Assembly (NCBI GenBank): GCA_000708835.1
Contig: DF237052.1
Location: forward strand, 1 to 64,000
Direction: 5' to 3'
Origin: Klebsormidium nitens
Taxonomy: Eukaryota; Streptophyta; Klebsormidiophyceae; Klebsormidiales; Klebsormidiaceae
DNA length: 64,000 nt
Positions within the stretch are counted from its first letter, which is position 1, and every line of letters starts with the position of its first letter. Under the pieces are notes generated by a model. The model saw only the letters and a list, made by a program, of their open reading frames with translations, was not told where the DNA came from and did not search any database. The position numbers were made by a program, and so were the translations under genes. Positions 55,091-64,000 of the stretch are shown here, in pieces.

Positions 55091-58000
55091 GCTGCGTTCG
55101 AGTAGCTGTGGAATAGTTACGTGCCGGCCATGACCCGCAAAATCTGTTGGGTTGCGAGCTCAAGCGTTGAGTTTAGGAAGCGAATGACGGCCGAAAATCC
55201 TGTTCTTCAGATTACATGATAGAATTCCTTCCACTTTGCCTTACCGTGGTGAAATCCGATCAAAAGGATCCTCGAATCTCGTCTGATTTCCCACGTTACC
55301 TCAGCTGCCTTTGCATTTGAGTATGTCGGCTCAGAGGATGGGCTTTTTCGGCAGCGCGCGGTTGTCCTCACGAACGGCGGGGATTGTTCCATCCTTAATT
55401 TAGCTGGCTTTCCATTTCAGCCATTAAGCTAGCAGTGCGCAAGAGAACGTCTCGTGATCTGCTTGGTGATCAGTGGCCTTCGTTTCTGGTCATGATCAGT
55501 TGGCAATGAATTCGGCGATCTGATTCGACCTCGCGGTCAAGGAGCGCAATCGCTAGCGCAGTCTCGTTTGGATGCCCACTCTGCCGCATGCTGCAAGCGC
55601 GCCAGATCGAACACACGCTTCCGCTTAAACGGCCGCGGATCGCTTCCTCGGAACGCGTCAAATGACTGTTAGAAGACAATCTTACGGGCTCAGATGACTA
55701 TCGGTCGGGTCTTGCAGCCTTTTGAACAGTCAACTTTTTGAATACCGCATTTACCGGAGATCGCAAGGTTCTAGTGCATCTCAGGGTTGCAAATTTTCTT
55801 GGTGCGTTGCCACTTTATCACAGCAGCTCAGTAGCGGCACGCAGGTACAACCATATCGCCGGATTTAAAAACGGAAGGGCCAGCGGCGATGCGGACGTCC
55901 GAAGTCTGGTTCCCGACGTGGCAAAGAGCCAAATAAATGACGGCGTCAACCTCTCGAAGCCGCGCCCAGTATAGCCCACCGTCTACTTTTGCAATTTACG
56001 AACTTCCATGCTCCTCCTTTCAGACGAGGCCATGGTCCTACTGGGGCTTATTTGGACGGACGCTGACGTACTTAGAGTATTTTAAATTTTACGAAAGTGG
56101 GTCAGGTCATTATTCGGACGGCCGCACGGCTGCGCCGTACTTCACACATCTTTTCCTCAAGACAGACCACGGGGCCTTTAATCTGCAGTCGTGCTTGGTC
56201 AAAGGGGATCGTCATTTCGCCCGACGAAGTGTTACGCTCTGACACCTGTCAGCTCCGCTAAAGTTCGGAACAGCTCTTCCGTTTGCTGAAATCAGCAGCA
56301 GGGCCGGCCGTGCCTGCGCTTCATAACCTGGTTGCCAAACGAGGTCGAATCAACTCTGCAAGTATGATCAAAGCTAACGAGTACCTGATCTTCACGCAGG
56401 AAGCACATGAGAGTCCTACGCAATTTTTTTTTCAGAGGATTTTTACAAATTCGTTGAAACAGGTCCCTACGCACTAGTGCTAATATTTGATTCGTTTTCG
56501 CTTGTCTGCCCACTTGGTATATTTGCTTGCTTTAAAAAAGGACGATTGACGTTGGGCTATGACAAAGCACGCGCCTGGCCTTCCGGAGGCTACGCACCGT
56601 CGTGTAATTGATCAGCTTGTCGGCTGTGACTAGATGCTCCGTCCGTCAGGCGCCCTTGCGCCGCGTTGCAGGTGACCGCTCTTTTATGCGTCGAAGTACC
56701 TTTCGACGCATACATTAATGCGTTTGCTCGCGGGTTAGCCGAGTCGGATCGTATTCAGATAATTTGTACCAACTCCTTCAAGAGCCCGGCTCAGTCAGCG
56801 TACCGCCTGCCGCTTTCGCTATGAGCCTTCGCATGCAGCAGTACGCACGCTTCGGTTAGCGGCAAAGTAGCCAGCTCTGACGTCAACCTTTTTGAGGCTG
56901 CTTCGAGGGACTTTCAAACCGAGCAGCATATCTCTGCTTATTATGGAGTGGCCTGGCCATGATCACAAATCGTAAAGCTGACCCGGGGCCTGGCGGTTCC
57001 TTTGTCAGGGATGTTTTTCATCTCTTTTGTGAAGCCGCTCAAAGGCCGTGGTCTTCGTCTCAGCGCCCGCTGGGAAGGTCGTTGTCGCCGGTCTTCGCGT
57101 CCGTGCTTTTCCGCACAACAGCTGCTCGCGCGCGTCCGACCACCTTTGCTCTTGAATGGCGCGCTGCCAATTTCTTACCCGGCGCGCTCGTGCGCCGTTC
57201 TGCTAAGCGTGTTGTACCATGCACCCAATAGCCGGACTTGGTTTAACACAGTCGTAGAGATGGTTCTAGTCTTCGAGCGGTTCAAGGTGAAGGATGCGAG
57301 ACTGCTGACATATCTTTCAAACGCGATCCAATGGGCTCGATAAGTCAAGAGCGGAACGTTTGAAGTTGGCCATGAGTAACAACTTTGAAGAGCCATGGCG
57401 GTCCCTCTGCCAGTAGAAGAGCTAGATGTTGAAGCCAATAAGGGGCCGTGCATTGGAGCAGATTCCAACGTCTGATTCAGCGTCTCCGAGAAGGTCACGT
57501 CTTGCGGTCGCTGCGGCCACACGTCACCGCAGGCCGCGCTCGCGCACACCTGTGCTCTTCCGTTCGGGCGCGCGCGCGCCGAAGTACCCCTGCACAATGG
57601 CGCTCGGTCCCGCGCGCACGGCGCGCTATTTCCGGGCAAGCGGGCGTTGCATGATCTACCTTAGCCGGGCAGTACAAATTAGCTTCGGCTCATGACACAG
57701 GGCTTTCTAGAAAGGAACCGTACGAGACCAACGGCAATGAGAACATATTAATGGCTCTGCAAGCCATTTGAAGTGCTCTCATTGATGGCCGTCTGTAGCC
57801 AAGGGCAATCGGGACTTTCCAGAGGCTTCAAATTCCTTTTGCCCTTGCGGAGCTCAAAGCATTTATCTTTTCTGCAGGGAACCGAAGGCAGCAGCAATAC
57901 CAGTTCTTAGAAAGCCTTGAATCGTGCACCTGCCGTGATTGAAAACCATAAGGAAGTGTCCCCTTTACGCCCTCTCTACCGCTCCCTTTCTGAAAAGGAG

Positions 58001-61000
58001 TTCTTCGAGAAGATGCTGACTCCCCGTCACTGCTGGAAGCAAATGGAAACTCTGCCGCTTGAGAGATACATATGTCTGGCCTGACGCCGACGTCGCACAT
58101 AGGAGCTCTGCCAGAAAGCACTTCCCCTTTTTAGGTACCTCAAAACTCAGACGTTCGGAAGTCGAAAATTTCAGTCCCCTCAACCGAGTCACTTAGGTGT
58201 AGTTAAATCTGGATTTGACTCGCTGGATTGCACGGCGGCCGGCATTTTGCTTTGAGATTTAGCCGCTTCTAAGCGTTCAATTGATCCCGAGATCTTTGTT
58301 ACGGTTTCTTTGATCAGCTCAGCACGTATGCCAAGAACGGACTGGAGCGGCCGTGATATGGTTTTGGATGTATGCTCCGCTTCGCTTCTGAAGTGGCTAT
58401 TTCAATCTGGGCAATGACGGAGAACACCTGGCCTGATTACGAAGCCAAGCCTTCTTCACGACAGATGCCTAGCCTCGCGTCAGTCATTCAGTCATGTTTA
58501 GCTTCGCGCCTGCGCACACCTCTTTGATTAGTGTAGATCCACGGTCACCCGAATGTTTGTTACTTCTGCCTAGCTACTTCCTGCTTTCTGGCCTCAATAA
58601 GCCGCGGCCGGCTCTGTCTCGGCTTCCGACCAATCAGCTTCCTGCAGAGCGTGTTTGAAAGGCAATCCCAAGATGCGCGCGCGCACAAAAAAGAAGCAAG
58701 GTGACTCACGGGGGGGCCCCGCACGGGGACCCAGCACGCGCGCAGTCGATCGCGGTAATTTACCAATGAAAGTGCGCGTCTTACAATCCGACAAACTCAG
58801 AGTACGTGTGCAGCCTAGCTGATGCAAATTCTCGCGGCCTGTTCGCATGGACATAGTTTTTGAGTGCTCTGACATTTACACTACCTGAAATCTCGGAGTG
58901 CCTGATCTAGAAGAGGTCAGCGCCCATAGGACACAAGATCAAACAGGACGTTTGCATGCTCATCTATACATGCTGCTGAAATTACCAGTCATGCGGCTTG
59001 TCAATGGAATTGAACAAGCACTCTCAAAGCTTTTGCTGGAGAGCAACGGTTATGACGAACTTAGCGGCTGGTATCCTGGCCGTTCGTTGCCGCTTTGCCG
59101 AATTCGAGTCCGTTTTTCCTGGCCCTTGGCTAATCAAATACAAACATTGATTGGCTTCAGTTGAAAGGAGGCCGGTCTACCACAACTCGTTAGAAACGGG
59201 CCTCTTTGCGACAGACGCTTGTATACCTTGGCCGCGGGTTTGCAGAGCAGCGCCCGGCCCTGTGACGTCGTTGGGAAGCTTCAATACTCCCTTCACAAGC
59301 TCCACATTTCACCGTTGAAGGAATCTCCCTAGAGTCTTGAGTCGCCTGCTCAAAGTCGTCAGGCTCTGGCAGCAAAGAACAGCAACAATTGAATCTTGTG
59401 ACGCACTTGCTTACGACGACGTTCGCAAAAGCTGCCCACGAGCACTAGCCGACCCAGTATACACCTAAATTTTGGGAACGGCTGGGGCATTAGTACATTT
59501 TTCAGGCAATGGGAAAGGACGTCACGAGACCTCATGGTAAGAGCAGTAGAGAAACGCGAGAACTGATTTTAAAGCGTGCCCTGAAGCCGCCTCCGTTAAG
59601 TTGTTTGTTTTCTTGCTGGCTGGCCCCAGCAGTGGGCTCATCGTGATCTTCGGATCTGTGTTTGATGCCACGTGCTTGGTAATATTGTCTGACCAGACTA
59701 GTTTCCAAGTCCGCTAGATTGAGCCGTTGTTGAAAACGTTGGTGCAGAATGAAAATGGAGGTGACGCTCCAAATTTGGTTGTTAAGATGACGGGCCCGGC
59801 CGCGATGGGCATGGGCTCAGAGCTCTGCTCCGCAAAGCAAAAGCGGAACAAGAGTCAATCCCACCCGCGACTCCGCTAGGTTGCATTCGACTATCCATCC
59901 CAGACGCGGCCGCGGTCGCGGCCGCCTCCAGCATCGCACAGACGCACCTATTCTGTCCGGCCTCTTTGGCGGCTGCGTCAAACGTGCGCGGCCGCGCTGC
60001 GCTCGCCTTGTTGTTGGCAACCGCTTTCGGTTCAAAGCAGATAAATCACCTAAAGGGCTCGCATATGACAGGCAAACTTCGCCCACTACATCATGAAAGA
60101 CGTTCCCGTTCCCGCTACTTCGTGAAAGAAAATTAATTTGTTCCGTCATGTTTGTCGAGCGCCCAGCCGCGCCCTACCGGGCCCAAAGTTCATTGAGGGT
60201 GGTCACCAAACTGGTAGGGCGGTTTCAAACCAATCCTCTTTGCTGCCGAAGTTGCTTCCTCGTCCCTAGGGACAACCATCATGAACGGTTGCATTCAAAT
60301 GCCTTTGAGAATTCTTGCAGAAAGTCAGTACGTATGACTTGATTGTCGGCGACTCCGATTGGGTGCATAATAAAGGTTGACAGGTTTGGACGTGGCAATG
60401 GACTCGAAACCTGGACCTCCTATCGGAGAGGTAATTCCCCATCGTGGCCCGTGATTGCCCAGTACACCGATGCCGTTCCAAGTTTCCCCTCGCCGCTCCT
60501 GCAACCATGCAAATACTGGGCCCTGAACACTTTGATTTAATCAATCTACGAACAGTCTGCAGTACTTTCTGCCTGCGGTGATCCATCAAATTGCAATGAG
60601 TTCGTTGAGAAGGTCTAGCCGTTTGATTCACTCTAAGGCGACAGTCGACTGGCGCTTTTTTTTACAACATTTTGGATATAATGCCCATATGAGCAACTTC
60701 AGTTTTTCAATTCGGCCATGATCTTCCAGCATATTTTCCTTTTCAACTTGACGCCTCCTGTGACGTCACATACGAGCTCTACCCGCTTTGATGGGCCCCA
60801 TACGCAAAAGGCGCATTATGCTGGATCAATCATCGTATATGAGAGCAATGACGATTAGAGTCTGGCACCTCTGGCCAGTAGTGAACTCGCTCTGCACGCG
60901 TAGCTAGCAATCGGCATGTTTGCGACATCTAACTCCACTCGGATCAAAGCGGCTCAAACTCGGCTAAGTCGATTCGGATATAATCCGCATCCAGTGTCCA

Positions 61001-61639
61001 GTTCTGAATGATTACTTTCTTTCACTTTCTTCGAGGTGTATAACCTCGTTTCGCAGTCAACCTTTTTAACACGAAAACTAGGCAATCTGGCAGGGCGAGT
61101 GGATGCAGAGCTCCTTGCTGCGTTTCCAGAGAGGTCGATCATTCACTCTTTCGTCTAGCTAGTGCCGCTCAGTGCGCTCCCGCGCGCATCGACATATCGG
61201 GGCGATCTGCGTATACGCAATCGACCCTGAGTGATATTGTCGGCGGCAGCCTGGGTGCCGCGGTCTCGCGCATTTGATGCCTACGTACATCAGCCGCGGC
61301 GTATATTGGGCACACGGTTATTATCCTTTGACAAGCAACAGAGTTACCGGTGACTCTTGTGTGCCCTAAAGTCACCAGAGTGCAATAAAGTCCTTATCTG
61401 GCCCTATCAAGCGAGGTTAATGTCAAGTGGTTTACCTCGTCCCACTGTCGTTGAACTTTCATTTGCCGTAAAAGGTGATGTATGAAAATAGTTTTCGAAA
61501 GATGTCAAGCTGTCCACCTTTCAGATAAGTGGAGTCATTCTGCTCCGCTCATAGACGGATTGTAGCCCTGGCTCTGAACCGTGAACGGCCTGATCTCACT
61601 TTTCGTCCGCACAACCAAGAAGGTGGCTCTCGAGCGGCG

Positions 61640-61780
61640 CGTAGATCGCGCAGATTTGCGCCAACCGCGCGCCGCGCCCAGTTCCCCCGCGCCCCTCGTC
61701 CGCCCGCGCGCGTTCCTCGGCGCGCCGCGCGCGCCCTTCTATTCTCGCCGGGCCGCAGGCGCGCGTTTACGGCGCGTCAG
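61640..61780. repeat. CG-rich island
   Basis: Dense GCGCGC and CGCGCC words on both sides of CGCCCGCGCGCGTTCC. Arg/Pro/Ala-rich frames in it are not considered genes. Confidence 0.6.
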
Positions 61781-63817
61781 CTGAGCGGACGCAAATTGTG
61801 CCGGAGTGTTGATTGCTCTGCCTAAAGCACATTCTCCAATCATCAGCCCGATTGAGCATGCGAGTATGCCTCTCGTGTCATTGAATGGCAATGAATTGCC
61901 GCGTGCGTGTGCTCATGGCTAGCTGCCGTTCCGGCAAAGGTCACCACCATGTTCGGATGCTATTTGATGTTTCCGAAATACTAAGTTACTGGTTTTTCTA
62001 ATCTCTCACTACATGCGCTCGGTCTGGACAATTCCAGCTGGTCTTCGATCCACCGTCCGCATGATTAGCAGAAAGAAAGCATTCCTAACACCGCCTGAAA
62101 AACGTACTGCGCGACAGAGAACCTGTGAACCTTTTCCGATGTGGCAGGTTGGGCGAATGATCCATCTATGCGTCTACCCTTCACGCCGACTGAGGTCCTT
62201 TTTCATGCGCGCGCTTGCACCATCTTCGATACTGTTGATCGATTACATATTTCAATCTTTCAGACTTCAGGTTGATCCTTCAAAGCTATTACCCAGGCAG
62301 TGAGGAAGCCCATCTGACTTTTTGAAGTCAGGCTCGCTTCTGGATAGGCACAGCCGATGCCTGTCAAGCTATTCTCCTTTTCTGTGGTGCAGCAGATTCT
62401 CAAATTGGGTCTCTGTTCTCTCTCGCTTGATCACCTCCGGGTTCCCGCTTTCGTAGAATTTGCAAATCACGTTGGAATCGAAACTCTGCGTGTGTACCCT
62501 GTTCGTTTAGCTCTCGAAGCCCCGAATCTGGTGATGCGGGCGTTCTGACGCCCTCCATCTGCATATGGAGAGTTGGCCCTGCAACATACTAGCCAACAGC
62601 CAGCTTGATTCTGCGCGTCTGCTGCTAAAGTCAGCGTTTACGCCCACCCTGGCGGCGGTACCTTTCGCTGAGATTCTCAGCCTTTTGACCAAAAAGAACT
62701 GATAAAGAACGGCATAAAGAACGGATGCCATGTGCACGCAAGGGGAGAATTCAATCGTCCAAATGGCAGGAAGCTTTGATAGTGTACACGTGGTCGTGCT
62801 GATGAGGTAATGGCTTTTTGGACCTAGTGCGCCAATTGTTGCACCTGAAGTACCTCTGTGAAGCCAGTTGGATTATCGGCAAATTGCCCACGTTCCCTCG
62901 TTTAACAATGACGTTGTCGTTTGATCGAAGTCGCCGTCGGATTTTGCTACAACCATTTGTAAGTGCTATTCGCCCTGGCAGAACAGACCCAACTGCTCTC
63001 CGCAGTCAGACCCGTCTTTCCATTGCCGCGCGCATGCGTTATCCTTTATCGGTCCGCTGAATCATCTATCTCCACGTATGCACCTCCTACTCAGATCACC
63101 CACACGGCTCATCATCATTTCAACTTCTGGCCTCCGCGATCGCTTGCAACTTTGAATTCTCAGAGCCTTATCGTCTAGCTTCCCCCCAACCAGACGTCTG
63201 CGCGGCGCAAGGGGGTGGTTTACTCATTGTGACTCCAGCTGGACGGTGGCTCGCTTCTTCGCACAGCATTTGCGGCCGCGCTGCCGCGTTCTAACTAGCT
63301 GTTTTTTGTCAGAAGGGTTCCAAATTGGGATTTGTACACACGTTTTCCTACATTCTTTTCGGCTCAACTACTGACCGGATATTGCTCCGACCCTGCCGGT
63401 GACAGACGTAGACTTACCGGATGCTGGCAATTCAAGCGTCCGACCAATGCTGCTGGCATTTCCAAGCGGTTTTAAGGCACGAAGTTGCGTCGCGTTGGGG
63501 GTGCAGCTCGTTTTCAGAGCACACGCGTGCCGTTTCGCCGTCAAAGCTAGAAGTTGACATCGTCGGCTTTGGCGCCTGCGCTAAGGACCCGGATCCGCTC
63601 TGAGCGCACGCAACTTGATACCTGCTAGTCGCAGAGTCACTTCAGCCAAATCTTGAAGAACCGGCAGTGCCGGCTTACAGCGTTCTAAGCCCACTTTGAA
63701 ACTTGCCATCACTTAGTAGCAACTCGTGAACATCCTAGGATTTTGTCTTGCTTGTCTGGTGCCCAGTAGCGCCCGCCCTTGATCATCCTTCGGGGCAAAG
63801 CGAGACGTCGATGGCTT

Positions 63818-63860
63818 TTTCACGATGGTTTTCTTCACGATGGTTCCTTCACGATCGACT
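63818..63860 (+). repeat. short tandem repeat TTCACGATGG
   Basis: TTCACGATGGTT occurs twice and TTCACGATCG once, 14-16 bases apart. Confidence 0.75.
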
Positions 63861-64000
63861 TGAGAGATCACTGCCCGGCTGTCAGCGGCGGTTGAAAGAC
63901 GGTGCGATAACTGATACTCTTCGGCAAGCATAGACTTATGTTTAAACCGAATAACAAATCTGAGGGGTCGTCAAATCCGGCGAGCCTGGATTTGGCTTCG

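Larger units (their letters stand above)
25316..60878 (+). repeat. dispersed motif family A (GGCAATGATGAC ... TGGCC ... TGGNCA)
   Basis: About twenty or more diverged copies, all read on the plus strand. Examples: 25321, 27786, 29051, 29543, 31646, 32680, 33421, 34275, 35169, 39848, 40921, 42859, 43637, 43998, 45600, 45965, 54453, 58408, 60841. In one frame many encode a similar peptide: GNDDSRLAIMAT (35170), GSDDERLALMTA (33424), GYDKERLTLIAA (29543). It probably marks a decayed coding unit amplified in tandem. Confidence 0.6.
53865..64000. other. 10 kb gene-free region with CG-rich islands
   Basis: No intact gene, tRNA or recognisable transposase was found. It holds a few copies of motif family A and several islands rich in CGCG (about 54.82-55.09, 57.12-57.20, 57.50-57.64, 58.67, 59.90-60.00, 61.64-61.78 and 63.27 kb). 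Frames inside these islands are Arg/Ala-rich, as any CG-rich DNA would give. Confidence 0.55.

Noticed and set aside
56731-56800. tRNA-like word GGTTAGCCGAGTCGG
   Set aside because: No acceptor stem, anticodon arm or T-arm can be paired around it.
61529-61825. Arg/Ala/Pro-rich frame
   Set aside because: Product of CG-rich sequence, with no domain and no splice context.

Overview
The window is nuclear DNA from an intron-rich green-lineage eukaryote. The evidence is long GT-AG introns, a complete NOP14 ribosome-biogenesis gene, a plant-style leucine-rich-repeat protein, a two-component histidine kinase, and a secreted GH17 beta-1,3-glucanase with an X8/CBM43 module and a GPI-type tail. A streptophyte alga (Klebsormidium-like) fits best; the species is inferred, not read from the sequence. 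There are two assembly gaps, at 13801-14474 and 49032-49798.

Layout. 1-945: little recognisable, with possible minus-strand exon pieces. 988-2820 (+): LRR protein broken by an in-frame TGA, with a second TGA at the end of the membrane segment. 4490-11919 (-): seven-exon membrane histidine kinase with a PilJ-like input domain. 11920-14659: divergent spacer with the first gap. 14660-24450 (+): NOP14 in eleven exons, 1089 aa. 24451-48013: about 23.5 kb with no intact gene, made of diverged duplications. 48014-53864 (+): GH17-CBM43 gene, with one exon partly lost in the second gap. 53865-64000: about 10 kb without an intact gene, with several very CG-rich islands.

The most striking feature is structural. 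In all three spliced genes, introns carry decayed copies ('echoes') of the neighbouring exon end, often with the splice site still attached. They form ladders at roughly 105-270 bp steps on the acceptor or donor side. The gene-free regions show the same process on a larger scale: a tandem duplication with about 3.7-3.9 kb offset, a decayed copy of the NOP14 last exon plus its 3' flank 11.7 kb downstream, and a same-strand family of short motifs that translate to related peptides. The reading offered here is that local tandem duplication and decay enlarges introns and spacers in this genome.

The genes do not form a pathway. NOP14 is nucleolar housekeeping; the kinase, LRR protein and glucanase are membrane or cell-surface proteins. 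All splice sites were read by eye; no alignment, expression or database search was run.
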